Assembly: GCA_029983695.1 (NCBI GenBank)
Contig: JASBZB010000002.1
Span: 1 to 64,000 of the forward strand
Direction of reading: 5' to 3'
Length of the DNA stretch: 64,000 bases
DNA from: Lutispora sp003527145
GTDB taxonomy: Bacteria; Bacillota; Clostridia; Lutisporales; Lutisporaceae
The notes under the pieces are model-generated. The model was not told the DNA's origin, made no database searches, and was given only the letters and a program-made list of their open reading frames with translations. Positions 44,022-52,643 of the stretch are shown piece by piece. A program made the translations under genes and the position numbers. Each line of letters opens with the position of its first letter. Position 1 is the first letter of the stretch.

Positions 44022-44465
44022 ATGGCCTACGACATTAGAGAGCTATTTGCAAGACTGATTAAATGCGAAGCCGGCGGTGAAGGCGAAAATGGGATGAAAG
44101 CGGTAGCTACGGTCGTCATGAACAGAGTCAATGTGCCCAACGGCGAGTATCTCAGAACCGGCGAAGGTGATTTGAGAAGGATTCTCAATCAACCCGGCCA
44201 ATTCGATTGCATGACCTCTGTTCTTGGCGGCATGCCTAATCCACAAACTATATGGGCAAATCCCCCGGAACAAATACATTACGATATCGCTGATTGGGCA
44301 TTGGCAGGGAACAAAATCTTAGGAGCAGCTTGGAGCCTTTGGTACTTCAACCCTTTTCAGCCTATATGCCCCCAAATATTTCCATACAACGGAACCGGCA
44401 GCTTTTCTACCAGAATTGAACAGCATTGCTTCTACAACCCTACCCAATTATACTACCTTACCTGA
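44022..44465 (+). CDS. cwlJ: Spore cortex-lytic cell wall hydrolase (CwlJ/SleB-like)
   Basis: A 147-residue Hydrolase_2/SleB-family protein: AYDIRELFARLIKCEAGGEGENGMKAVATVVMNRV opens the domain with the conserved catalytic Glu (CEAGGEG), and NPFQPICPQIFPYNGTGSF is near the end. It lacks a signal peptide and peptidoglycan-binding domain, as CwlJ does, and the next gene is gerQ, the CwlJ partner. CwlJ sits in the spore coat and degrades cortex during germination. ATG at 44022 follows agaggtgtatttt. Confidence 0.92.
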   Translation: MAYDIRELFARLIKCEAGGEGENGMKAVATVVMNRVNVPNGEYLRTGEGDLRRILNQPGQFDCMTSVLGGMPNPQTIWANPPEQIHYDIADWALAGNKILGAAWSLWYFNPFQPICPQIFPYNGTGSFSTRIEQHCFYNPTQLYYLT

Positions 44466-44483
44466 TTTGAAAGGAGTGCAAAA

Positions 44484-44933
44484 ATGAGCTGTATGGATTA
44501 TAGAGTTAACAATATACCTGTTATGCCTCTTCAGCAAATGGGAGGAGCCGGATATCCATATGGAACCTCTGGAAATCAAATGATGCAATACCAAACGCCT
44601 GCAATCTCTCAAGGCATGAGCCAGGCGCCGCAGATTCAACAGATGCCTTCAGTAGCACAAATGCCTTCAGTAGCTCAAATGCCAATGCAGGAAATGCTGC
44701 AGTCAGCAATCCCTCCTGTGATTATGGACACCCAATATACACAAGGATATTTAAAAACCCAAATAGGTTCCAAGGTCAAAGTGGAGTTCTTAATAGGCAC
44801 TAACATGCTGGTTGATAGAGAGGGAACTTTAGTAGATGTCGGAATCAGTTATATAATTATCATTGAGACTGAAACAGATGACTTACTCTTATGCGATATT
44901 TACTCCATAAAGTTTGTAAGGTTTTATAGGTGA
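44484..44933 (+). CDS. gerQ: Spore coat protein GerQ
   Basis: A 149-residue coat protein needed to localise CwlJ. The first 75 residues are rich in Met, Gln, Pro and Gly with short repeats (SVAQMPSVAQMP), and the C-terminal half is the GerQ domain (TQIGSKVKVEFLIGTNMLVDREGTLVDVGISY...DLLLCDIYSIKFVRFYR). In Bacillus, GerQ is cross-linked in the coat. The 19-base spacing from cwlJ and the shared role in germination support the call. Confidence 0.93.
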   Translation: MSCMDYRVNNIPVMPLQQMGGAGYPYGTSGNQMMQYQTPAISQGMSQAPQIQQMPSVAQMPSVAQMPMQEMLQSAIPPVIMDTQYTQGYLKTQIGSKVKVEFLIGTNMLVDREGTLVDVGISYIIIIETETDDLLLCDIYSIKFVRFYR

Positions 44934-44959
44934 TAAAACCTGCTTAAGGGGATGATTGA

Positions 44960-45265
44960 TTGAAAGCATACTTGATTAGTTATGATATAAGCAGGAACAG
45001 TAAAAAAACATACAGCTTATATAAAGTAATAAAAGACTGCACCGATCAGGATAGTTGGGTACAGTGCTTCAATAATCTATGGATAATCAAGTCCAGTCAG
45101 GATATAAGCACAATATATGAGTCCATCAAAGAAGTTCTGGATAGCTATGATTGCTTCCTAGTGGTTGAAATCACGAATAACTGTGATGGATGGCTTGAAA
45201 CAAATATCTGGGATTATATTGGCAACAGTATATTTAATAGGGATAAAATTAGCCCTGAGATTTAA
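44960..45265 (+). CDS. SinR-like / Cas2-like small protein
   Basis: A 101-residue protein beginning MKAYLISYDISRNSKKTYSL and continuing DSWVQCFNNLWIIKSSQDI with DCFLVVEIT. This resembles the 'SinR family' of stand-alone proteins with a ferredoxin-like Cas2-type fold; Cas2 starts with a similar beta strand and YDI. There is no CRISPR array or cas1 nearby, so it is not part of CRISPR. It begins with TTG after aggggatgattga and lies 26 bases after gerQ, so it may be read with the spore coat genes. Function unknown. Confidence 0.6.
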   Translation: MKAYLISYDISRNSKKTYSLYKVIKDCTDQDSWVQCFNNLWIIKSSQDISTIYESIKEVLDSYDCFLVVEITNNCDGWLETNIWDYIGNSIFNRDKISPEI

Positions 45266-45282
45266 AATTTCAGGGCTGATTT
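45250..45282. terminator. Terminator between convergent genes
   Basis: Stem AGCCCTGA / TCAGGGCT with an internal ATTT/AAAT pairing, followed by GATTTTTATA. It can serve the small gene and the opposing ABC transporter gene. Confidence 0.75.
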
Positions 45283-47031
45283 TTATATAGACATCTCATC
45301 ATCATCCATAAATTGTGCATAATATAAATTAGCATATTCACCATTATTCTTTATCAATTGGCTATGGCTGCCTTTTTCAACAATGCCATTATCCGTAAGC
45401 ACCAGAATGGTTTTTGCATTTCTTATAGTAGAAAGGCGATGAGCTATTACAAAGGTTGTTCTGTTTGCCGAAAGTTTTTCCAGAGAATCCTGAACTATTT
45501 TCTCGCTTTGATTATCCAGTGCAGAAGTAGCTTCATCCAAAATCAATACAGGAGGATTTTTTAAAAATACCCTGGCAATGCTTATCCTCTGCTTCTGCCC
45601 TCCCGACAGCTTGACTCCTCTTTCTCCTACATAAGTATCGTAACCATTTTCCAGCTCCATTATAAAATCATGGGCATTGGCTTGCTTTGCAGCTTCAATA
45701 ACTTCTGATTCTGTAGCCTCCGGCTTGCCGTATCTGATATTTTCCATTACCGTACCTGCGAATAAATAAACATCCTGCTGTACGATCCCAATATTTTTCC
45801 TTAAGGATTTCAATTTAATATTTTTGACATCTATATCATCCAGTAATATTCGGCCTTCCGTTGCTTCATAAAATCTTGGTATGAGGCTGCAGATGGTGGA
45901 TTTGCCGCCTCCTGAAGGCCCTACTAAAGCTACAGTCTCTCCAGGCTCTACATTCAGGTTGATATTCTCCAAAACATACTTGCCTGTGCTATACCTGAAT
46001 GATACATCATCAAATGTAATTTTGCCTTTCACTTCATTTATTTCTATGCTATCTTCACTATCCAATATATCAGGTTCAGTGTCTAATATGTCCAAAAATC
46101 TTTCAAATCCTGTCATGCCTTTCTGGAATTGCTCAGTAAAGTTTATCAGTGCTCTTATGGGATTTAGCAAAGTGTTTATATATAGCAGAAAGGCAACCAG
46201 ATCAGTGGGCTTTACACTGCCTGTCCGCATGAGAAGGGCGCCTGTTATGATTGTAATAACATATATTATCCCTTGAAACAAGGTTACGCCGCTAAAAAAC
46301 TTGCCCATATAACCATAACTTTCTTCTTTTGTATGAAGAAATTCCAGGTTCCCCTTATTAAATTTGAATATTTCAATATTTTCATTTGAAAAGGATTTGA
46401 CCACACGGACCCCAGAAATGCTGTCTTCAAGCTGAGAGTTTACATCAGCAATCTTCTGCCTGTTTCTCATGAAAACCGATCTCATCTTTTTATTATATAT
46501 AAAAGCAAAATAAGCCATAGGAGGTATAAAGGCAAATACTATTAATGTCAGCCTCCAATCAACGCTGAGTAAAATCAGGAAAGAACCTATTATTTTAACT
46601 AAAGAAATAAATATTTCTTCAGGTCCATGATGAGCGAGCTCTGAAATATCAAATAAATCATTTACAATCCTTGACATGAGTTGACCGGTCTTGTTGTTAT
46701 CATAAAATGAGAAGGATAGTTTTTGGAGATGATTAAATATGTCATTCCTCATATCATACTCCATTCTTGCTCCCATAATATGACCCCAAGCCGTTACAAA
46801 ATAATTGCAGGCATATTGTACAAAATAAAGAACCAACATCAAAAGCCCGATCTTTATTATAAGACTTGCAGAGGCTCCGCCTCCCTTTGCGATGGCCTCA
46901 TTCAATAAGAATCTTACTACTACCGGAAACAAAAGATCTACACCTGCTGCCGCAAAAGCACATAACATATCCATAAAAAATATTCTTTTATACGGACTAT
47001 AATATTTTATAAACTTTTTTATTTTTCCCAT
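45283..47031 (-). CDS. ABC exporter, fused permease and ATPase
   Basis: A 582-residue half-transporter. Six membrane helices occupy about residues 15-310 (ABC type-1 exporter domain), then the ATPase with Walker A GPSGGGKSTICSLIP near 372-386, Q-loop GIVQQDVYLFAGTV, signature LSGGQKQRISIARVF and Walker B PVLILDEATSALD. Intact in all motifs, so an active exporter working as a dimer. The substrate cannot be read from sequence; lipid, peptide and drug exporters of this type look alike. ATG at 47031 lies seven bases after gggggt. It is a single gene with no partner half-transporter. Confidence 0.92.
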   Translation of the reverse strand: MGKIKKFIKYYSPYKRIFFMDMLCAFAAAGVDLLFPVVVRFLLNEAIAKGGGASASLIIKIGLLMLVLYFVQYACNYFVTAWGHIMGARMEYDMRNDIFNHLQKLSFSFYDNNKTGQLMSRIVNDLFDISELAHHGPEEIFISLVKIIGSFLILLSVDWRLTLIVFAFIPPMAYFAFIYNKKMRSVFMRNRQKIADVNSQLEDSISGVRVVKSFSNENIEIFKFNKGNLEFLHTKEESYGYMGKFFSGVTLFQGIIYVITIITGALLMRTGSVKPTDLVAFLLYINTLLNPIRALINFTEQFQKGMTGFERFLDILDTEPDILDSEDSIEINEVKGKITFDDVSFRYSTGKYVLENINLNVEPGETVALVGPSGGGKSTICSLIPRFYEATEGRILLDDIDVKNIKLKSLRKNIGIVQQDVYLFAGTVMENIRYGKPEATESEVIEAAKQANAHDFIMELENGYDTYVGERGVKLSGGQKQRISIARVFLKNPPVLILDEATSALDNQSEKIVQDSLEKLSANRTTFVIAHRLSTIRNAKTILVLTDNGIVEKGSHSQLIKNNGEYANLYYAQFMDDDEMSI

Positions 47032-47193
47032 ACTCATACCCCCAATTCAGCAAATTAAATTAAAGCCTATCTTCAATAATATCCATTATATCACATCACT
47101 AATACCATTATTATGAAGTTTATCATTCTGCCTTATTTTTAAAAAATATTATTAAAAAATTTATAAATTCTCATACTAAAATTGATATATCTA

Positions 47194-47222
47194 TTGCATT
47201 TTCAAAAGCAAGCATTTATAAT
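47194..47222 (+). promoter_or_regulatory. Sigma-A promoter of the HesB-like selenoprotein gene
   Basis: TTGCAT (47194-47199), 17-base spacer, TATAAT (47217-47222). The strongest-looking promoter in this part of the window. Confidence 0.85.
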
Positions 47223-47227
47223 AATAT

Positions 47228-47247
47228 TATACCCCCTAGGGGTTATA
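47228..47247 (+). promoter_or_regulatory. CsoR-family-type operator candidate
   Basis: TATACCCCCTAGGGGTTATA, an almost perfect palindrome of A/T-flanked G/C runs, lies at the expected transcription start. This shape is typical of CsoR/CstR/FrmR-family operators (copper or persulfide/formaldehyde sensors). No CsoR-family gene is in the window, so the regulator is unknown. Confidence 0.55.
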
Positions 47248-47273
47248 GGTAATAATTATATGAGGTGAAAGTT

Positions 47274-47555
47274 ATGAATATATCCATTTCGGAAAATGCT
47301 AGGCATCAGCTTATGGAAGGCGGCTCAAAAAATTATAGAATCATAGTCAAAGGCTATGGCTGAGCAGGCCCTGTATTTGGATTGGCTCCGGGAGAGCCTC
47401 AAGAAGGAGACGAAGTATTTTCGTCAGATGATATCAAGTTCTCAGTGGAAAAAGATATTTCAGATTTAGTGCCCGGTTTCCAAATAGATTACTATAAGGG
47501 CATATTCCAAAGAGGATACGTAGTTTATGCTGACGGTTCAAAAAGAAGCTGCTAA
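47274..47555 (+). CDS. HesB-like selenoprotein (Sec30 at TGA)
   Basis: IscA/HesB-type small protein of 93 residues interrupted by one TGA at 47361-47363, in the context VKGYG-U-AGPVFGLAPGE. Sec30 replaces the first conserved cysteine of A-type iron-sulfur carriers; the C-terminal CxC pair is reduced to a single Cys at the end (KRSC). HesB-like selenoproteins are a known family in anaerobes. Start ATG follows gaggtgaaa. A SECIS-like hairpin lies downstream of the TGA. Role: probably redox or sulfur/iron handling, not assigned. The Sec machinery is in this window. Confidence 0.88.
47377..47402 (+). promoter_or_regulatory. bSECIS-like hairpin downstream of the hesB-like UGA
   Basis: TTGG/TCAA, a small internal loop, GGCTC/GAGCC and a CGGGA apical loop. 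The apical loop begins 26 bases after the TGA, within the normal bacterial SECIS distance. Confidence 0.7.
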
Positions 47556-47572
47556 TCTAAAGCAGCTTCTTT
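47542..47572 (+). terminator. Terminator overlapping the end of the HesB-like gene
   Basis: Perfect 12-base stem AAAGAAGCTGCT / AGCAGCTTCTTT with loop AATCTAA. The left arm covers the last codons and the first base of TAA; T residues follow. Confidence 0.8.
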
Positions 47573-47650
47573 CCATACCAGTTTTTATGCGCCATAAACA
47601 GGCTCATTCTTCTCGTTATACACATTAATATCAGGTAACTTTGATTTTAT

Positions 47651-49648
47651 TTATATTTTAAATTTGGATACTGCCTTTTGCAATTCTATAGCCCGGTTGG
47701 CAAGATTTTCAGCACTGCTCGCCACTTCATTGCTTCCAGAAGCAACCTTCTCAGACATCTCATTCACATTTTCTGCTGTTGCCAATATTTCTTCGCTTGA
47801 AGCAGACTGTTCTTCTGTAGCCGATGCTACCTCTTGAGCAAACTCATTTATATTGTTTATATCTTTTATTATGCTTTGTATTATAGTATTGGTTTCCTGA
47901 ACCGAAGCATATATTTTTTCAAATGTGCCGCCTGCAGAATTTATATGTCCGGCACTTTCTTCTATCTTTACAGTATTGCTCTTAGTTTGCTCCACTGCAT
48001 TTTGAATTACATCATCAACCTTATCGATAAGCTCTGCAATATTCTTAGTAGCTTTTGAAGAATCTTCAGCCAGTTTCCTGATTTCGTCAGCAACAACGGC
48101 AAAGCCTCTTCCTACATCCCCAGCTCTGGCGGCCTCTATAGCAGCATTTAGAGCAAGCAGATTAGTCTGCTGAGAAATATTTTCTATCAATTTTACTATA
48201 TCCCTTATCTCAGTAGCAGACTTTCCTGCTTGAAGAACCGATTCCGACAGCTCGTTGATAGACTCATTTATTATGCTCATTTCACTTTGAATAGTGTTCA
48301 TATCTTCTTTACCGCTTTGGGAGTTTTGTACCGCTTCATCAGCTTTATCCCTTGCTGTAGCACCGCTTAAAGAAACCTTGCTGACTATTTCTGCCAACTT
48401 GTTCGTGCTTTCGGCAACTTGCCCAATGGAGCGCGCCATTTCGTCCACTGTTTTTGTCAGCTCCGTCATCGAGCTGGATTGATTTTGAGCAGTGCTGGTC
48501 ATTTCCTGAGTGATGGATGTGCTTTGCTCCGCCACTGCCCCAAGCTCTTCAGAAGCGAGTAAAACATTGGATATCATGCTTTTCATTGAGTTTTTCATTT
48601 CATTGATTCCTCTGCCTAACTCACCTATTTCATCCTTCAGGCTCATCGTCTTCTCAGGTATATTTGCAGTAAAGTCGCCATTTGCATATGACTTCACTGT
48701 TTTTGCAGCTTGTATTAATTCTTTTGTAACAAATCTTGATAATATAATAGCAATTAAAAATACTGCCAATATTATTAGCCCTACAAAGGCTATCATAATA
48801 TTTTTAACATTAGCTGCCTGTTTCATAAGATCTGAAGAAGGAACGGAAACCAAGAATTTCCACCCAGGTGTGCTTGGAATGTCTTCATAAATCAAATAAA
48901 AATCCGCTCCATTGGGATCGGTATACAACTCGTTGCCATTTTGATTATTCAATATGCTTTCATATTTTTCATCCAGCCCTACGTATCCCAGTTCCCTCAT
49001 ATCTTTTATGTTTGTCTTCATAACATATTCCTGGTTCTCATGAGCTATTATCAGACCATTCCCATCTATGATCCATCCAAAACCGGAACCGCCCAAATTG
49101 ATTTTTGATGAAATTTCACTTAAAAAATCTACGCCTACAACAATATTTACTAAGCCTACATTTTTACTATCATTTTTGACTGCGTAGGATATTACAGATA
49201 TGGGCATAGGATGCACATCAGTCATAAAGGGTTGAGATACCAAATATTCTTGCCCTTCCAGAATAAGCTTCTTATATTGCTCTTGCTCTGAAATATTCAG
49301 ATCCACATTTAATGTAGACCATCCTATTCCATCAGAATTGGCTACAGTCATGCTTCTGTGCCGGCCTTCCAGCACCATAGATTTTAAGAACGGCTTTATT
49401 CTTTCAAAATCCATAGATTTGACAATATCTGATTGGGAAACCATTTTCATCTGTTCCAGAAAGCCCCTCATCTCATTACCTACTTCATTAGCTTTGGCAT
49501 TTACAATCTGCCTGCTTGATTCTATAGTAGACGACTTTATGACATCCATCACCTTAAAATTTAATAGGGTTCCAAGGCCAATCATCATAATCGTTAGTGT
49601 CAGTCCAAACCATAGAATAATTCTGGTACTAATGCTTCGTATTTTCAA
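47651..49648 (-). CDS. Methyl-accepting chemotaxis protein (dCache-type)
   Basis: A 665-residue chemoreceptor with an N-terminal membrane helix (about 8-30), a large extracytoplasmic Cache-type sensor domain (about 35-275), a second membrane helix (about 282-302), HAMP linker and signalling domain. The hairpin tip includes AAIEAARAGDVGRGFAVVADEIRKLA, the highly conserved MCP signature, with Gln/Glu pairs on the arms. The C-terminus has no pentapeptide CheR tether. The ligand is unknown; Cache sensors often bind amino acids or organic acids. TTG at 49648 follows aaggagg. Flagellar or che genes are not in the window. Confidence 0.93.
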   Translation of the reverse strand: MKIRSISTRIILWFGLTLTIMMIGLGTLLNFKVMDVIKSSTIESSRQIVNAKANEVGNEMRGFLEQMKMVSQSDIVKSMDFERIKPFLKSMVLEGRHRSMTVANSDGIGWSTLNVDLNISEQEQYKKLILEGQEYLVSQPFMTDVHPMPISVISYAVKNDSKNVGLVNIVVGVDFLSEISSKINLGGSGFGWIIDGNGLIIAHENQEYVMKTNIKDMRELGYVGLDEKYESILNNQNGNELYTDPNGADFYLIYEDIPSTPGWKFLVSVPSSDLMKQAANVKNIMIAFVGLIILAVFLIAIILSRFVTKELIQAAKTVKSYANGDFTANIPEKTMSLKDEIGELGRGINEMKNSMKSMISNVLLASEELGAVAEQSTSITQEMTSTAQNQSSSMTELTKTVDEMARSIGQVAESTNKLAEIVSKVSLSGATARDKADEAVQNSQSGKEDMNTIQSEMSIINESINELSESVLQAGKSATEIRDIVKLIENISQQTNLLALNAAIEAARAGDVGRGFAVVADEIRKLAEDSSKATKNIAELIDKVDDVIQNAVEQTKSNTVKIEESAGHINSAGGTFEKIYASVQETNTIIQSIIKDINNINEFAQEVASATEEQSASSEEILATAENVNEMSEKVASGSNEVASSAENLANRAIELQKAVSKFKI

Positions 49649-49833
49649 AACTCTTCCTCCTTACATTGCGCTCATATTTATGGTGAATATTTCCACACTT
49701 AACTATTATATATAATAACCCTAAAATTCTACATAATTCAATAACATTCTTGCCGTATTTACACGATATGTAGAGGTGTCATAATTTGTCCCGCGAATTT
49801 TTGTTAACTATAACCAATTGACAATATTGTTAT

Positions 49834-49861
49834 TTGATTTCATCCAATTATTAGATATAAT
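49834..49861 (+). promoter_or_regulatory. Sigma-A promoter of the diguanylate cyclase gene
   Basis: TTGATT (49834-49839) and TATAAT (49856-49861), 16-base spacer, about 40 bases upstream of the start codon. Confidence 0.65.
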
Positions 49862-49900
49862 TATAGTAAATAGCATTTTAGTTTAGGGGGACAAGCTATT

Positions 49901-51178
49901 ATGCCTAAGAATGAACCTTGCTTTAACGACATTTCCGTATATAATGAGAAGCTTAGACAGGCTTACGATATAATTGAGAAAAGTTCCATAGTAGTCTTTG
50001 AATGGTCTATAGGCCCCGGTATTCCTGTAAAATATCTGACCGATAATATTTCAAATTATGGCTATAAAACGGAGGACTTTTACTCCGGCAAAATTGATTA
50101 TTGGGATTTTGTCCATAAGGCCGATGTAGAATCAACAAAAATTGCAGTATATGAAAAAAGAGCTTCTGCTGCCAAAGAATTTAAGCATACATATAGAGTT
50201 GTCTGCAAGGACGGCGCAATCAGATGGGTGGAAGAGTGGACCCTTTGGGAGAGGGATTCGGATGGAAATCCCATTGCTGAAAAAGGCATAATCCGAGATA
50301 TAACAGAGCAGGTAGAAACTGCAGAGAAACTTAAATTGAGTGAGGAAAGATACAGAAAACTTTTTGAAAATGCTTGTGCTCTTATTTGCACCTTTGACAA
50401 CAACGGCAGATTTACTTCGATCAACAATGCCTGCGCCGGTATTACAGGCTACTCAAAATATGAGCTATTAAAAATGAATATACTCGATCTGTTGCTGCTA
50501 TCAAAAGAAAATAAAAGGATTCTTACAAATGATCTCATAAATTTTGTACGTGAAATTCAAAACGACAGCATAGAATTAACAATTCTCACCAAGAACAAAG
50601 CTGAAGTGATTTTGGAGGGTCGGCTCCTGATAATAAATGACAGTGATTCTGATGCTGAAATTCAGGCAGTTTTTCAAGATGTGACCTTACGAAAAGAAGC
50701 AGAAAATAAAATCTTTCATTTAAGCTATCATGACAAGCTTACAGATCTATATAATAGGGCTTATTTCGATGAAACTCTGGAAAAAATGGATAAAACCGAA
50801 GAATATCCATATAGCCTTATAATTGGGGATATGAATGGACTTAAGAGCACCAATGATCTATTTGGGCATAAAGCCGGTGACAGGCTTATTCAGATGATGG
50901 CGGAGATACTCAGGGCATCCTGCAGAAAATCTGATGTGATATCAAGGATTGGCGGAGATGAATTTGCAGTAGTACTGCCTAAATGTTCAAGTAAAGAGGC
51001 CCGAAATATTTGCAACAGAATAAAAAAACTATGTCTGACATATGAGAATGACATGATTAAGCCGGATATAGCTCTGGGATTCGGCACAAAAGAAAACAAT
51101 TCAAAATCCAATGATGATCTAATACTTGAAGCCGACAGAAAAATGTATTTAGATAAACCCTATGTTCGGAGCATCTGA
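49901..51178 (+). CDS. PAS-PAS-GGDEF diguanylate cyclase
   Basis: Cytosolic c-di-GMP synthase of 425 residues. The first PAS/PAC domain spans about 15-135 (with the DITEQ ending), the second about 145-260, and the catalytic domain about 270-425 with ISRIGGDEFAVVL (GGDEF at 351-355). RKSD at 342-345, five residues ahead, is an intact RxxD inhibitory site, so product feedback is expected. No membrane segment. PAS ligands are unknown. It is a single gene, followed by a shared terminator. Confidence 0.92.
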   Translation: MPKNEPCFNDISVYNEKLRQAYDIIEKSSIVVFEWSIGPGIPVKYLTDNISNYGYKTEDFYSGKIDYWDFVHKADVESTKIAVYEKRASAAKEFKHTYRVVCKDGAIRWVEEWTLWERDSDGNPIAEKGIIRDITEQVETAEKLKLSEERYRKLFENACALICTFDNNGRFTSINNACAGITGYSKYELLKMNILDLLLLSKENKRILTNDLINFVREIQNDSIELTILTKNKAEVILEGRLLIINDSDSDAEIQAVFQDVTLRKEAENKIFHLSYHDKLTDLYNRAYFDETLEKMDKTEEYPYSLIIGDMNGLKSTNDLFGHKAGDRLIQMMAEILRASCRKSDVISRIGGDEFAVVLPKCSSKEARNICNRIKKLCLTYENDMIKPDIALGFGTKENNSKSNDDLILEADRKMYLDKPYVRSI

Positions 51179-51210
51179 AAATAACCCGATAAGTCTATCG
51201 GGTTATTTTC
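51177..51210. terminator. Bidirectional terminator between the cyclase and pduO-type genes
   Basis: Fifteen-base perfect stem GAAAATAACCCGATA / TATCGGGTTATTTTC with loop AGTC. Both converging genes reach it. Confidence 0.9.
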
Positions 51211-51742
51211 ATTCTCTGCTAAAATCCACGAGCACGATCTCGCTTTCCAGAAACCTTGCCATAGCATAGATCGCATCCGATAGCCTGTTTACATATTTCA
51301 TAAGGATCTCACCTAAGGGTTCTTCTCTATTAAGAGTTATTATTCTTCTTTCCGCCCGCCTGCATAGGGCTCTGGCCATATGCAGCGCCCCGCTGGCCTT
51401 GCTGCTGCCCGGAATTATGAATTGAGGGGTATTGTTGGTCCTGCTCATAAAGTCATCTATAAGCCTCTCCAAATCAAGCACTGCTTCCTCTGTCACCCTA
51501 TGAGGAAATTTACTTGCGTCTTTTGTGGCCAGCTCTCCGGCTACATTAAAAAGTAATCTCTGAATCCTGTTAACTTCATTTACTACTTCTTCATCGTCTA
51601 TAAAGTTTTTAGCAAATCCCAAGGAACAATTCAGTTCATCGATGGTACCGTAGCACTCTACCCTGATGCTGTCCTTATCAACCCTGGTGCTGTCATAAAG
51701 GCTGGTCTGACCTTTGTCGCCGGTTTTTGTATAAATCCTCAT
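51209..51742 (-). CDS. Cob(I)alamin adenosyltransferase, PduO type
   Basis: Enzyme making adenosylcobalamin from ATP and cob(I)alamin. The 177 residues include the N-terminal MRIYTKTGDKGQTSLYD nucleotide loop, VECYGTIDELNCSLGFAKN, and the helical core with RALCRRAERRIITL (active-site Arg and Glu). ATG at 51742 is the best start after aggggg and spacing; the frame extends upstream without a site. It follows the Crp/Fnr regulator gene on the same strand after about 110 bases of unremarkable sequence. A single gene, apparently not within a cobalamin operon. Confidence 0.93.
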   Translation of the reverse strand: MRIYTKTGDKGQTSLYDSTRVDKDSIRVECYGTIDELNCSLGFAKNFIDDEEVVNEVNRIQRLLFNVAGELATKDASKFPHRVTEEAVLDLERLIDDFMSRTNNTPQFIIPGSSKASGALHMARALCRRAERRIITLNREEPLGEILMKYVNRLSDAIYAMARFLESEIVLVDFSRE

Positions 51743-51851
51743 GCACATCCCCCTTTTATAAATAAATTGATCCAGTATGCCATTTGATTCCAATTGCTGA
51801 TGCCGCAAAGCAACCTAAATGATGCTGGCACAACCAGTTAAATGAGCATTA

Positions 51852-52544
51852 TTATTCTGCCATCAATTTAAGAGCCTCAATATCTTTTATAACTACCGAT
51901 GATTTATAAAAATCCAGTACACCTTCATCTCTGAGCTTGCAAAGCTCTCTTGATAAGGCCGGCCTGGACACATTAAGAAAATCCGCCATTTCATTTCTAT
52001 TTAAGGACATCATAAAAGACAAAGTTCCTATTTTATTATAATGATCGATCAATAAACTGCTGATTCTCCCCCTAATGCTTTTTATGCTCAGATAGTCTAA
52101 TTTTTTATTAAGAAGCAAAGCCTTGTCTGATACAATTTTTAACATATTCATGATCAAAAACCTATGACCCCTGCAGAGCTTTGGGCATTCACCTAAAATT
52201 ATATCTGATGACATAAACATCACTTGACTTGCTTCCTGGGCTATCACTGTAGCCGGCCATTTCTTCTGATCCGAAAAAGCAGCCATTTCCCCAAACATAT
52301 CTCCAGATTTTACTACCGTTATTATCACTCTGTCTCCGATAGAATTCTCCTTTGTAATAGCTGCACTGCCGGATAATATGATGCCTAATCCTTCATATTC
52401 ATCTCCGGCAATTTTTATAAATTCATTTTTATTATACTTTTCAACCTTAGGTTTGAGACACATAAGCATGGAACTTAATTCTTCAAGCTCTATTCCGCGG
52501 AATAATGAGCAGGCTGCAAGGGCGTTCAACCATTTATCATACAT
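51852..52544 (-). CDS. Crp/Fnr family transcriptional regulator
   Basis: A 230-residue regulator: N-terminal cyclic-nucleotide-binding-type beta barrel (about 10-130, with GSAAITKENSIGDRVIITVVKSGDMFGEM) and a C-terminal winged helix (MADFLNVSRPALSRELCKLRDEGVL). The N-terminal Cys cluster of FNR is absent, so oxygen sensing by Fe-S is unlikely. It is divergent from the ferredoxin-cupin-hcp operon and is a natural candidate regulator of it, like HcpR regulators known next to hcp. ATG at 52544 is chosen because the long frame's ATG at 52589 lies at the predicted transcription start. Confidence 0.86.
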   Translation of the reverse strand: MYDKWLNALAACSLFRGIELEELSSMLMCLKPKVEKYNKNEFIKIAGDEYEGLGIILSGSAAITKENSIGDRVIITVVKSGDMFGEMAAFSDQKKWPATVIAQEASQVMFMSSDIILGECPKLCRGHRFLIMNMLKIVSDKALLLNKKLDYLSIKSIRGRISSLLIDHYNKIGTLSFMMSLNRNEMADFLNVSRPALSRELCKLRDEGVLDFYKSSVVIKDIEALKLMAE

Positions 52545-52597
52545 TTCGCAATGCCTCACTTTCGTATCTTTAGTTACCGAATTTATCATTTGATACT

Positions 52598-52626
52598 ATT
52601 ATACTTAATGCATATGAATATGTAAA
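52598..52626 (-). promoter_or_regulatory. Sigma-A promoter of the Crp/Fnr regulator gene
   Basis: TTTACA (52626-52621), 17-base spacer, TATAAT (52603-52598) on the minus strand. A small inverted repeat CATAT-GA-ATATG (52611-52622) lies in the spacer and TATCA-TT-TGATA (52585-52596) at the start, both possible operators. Confidence 0.75.
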
Positions 52627-52643
52627 TGAAGGAGATAACTATT

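Noticed and set aside
44960..45265. CRISPR-associated cas2 locus
   Set aside because: No cas1, other cas genes, or direct-repeat array lie in the window.
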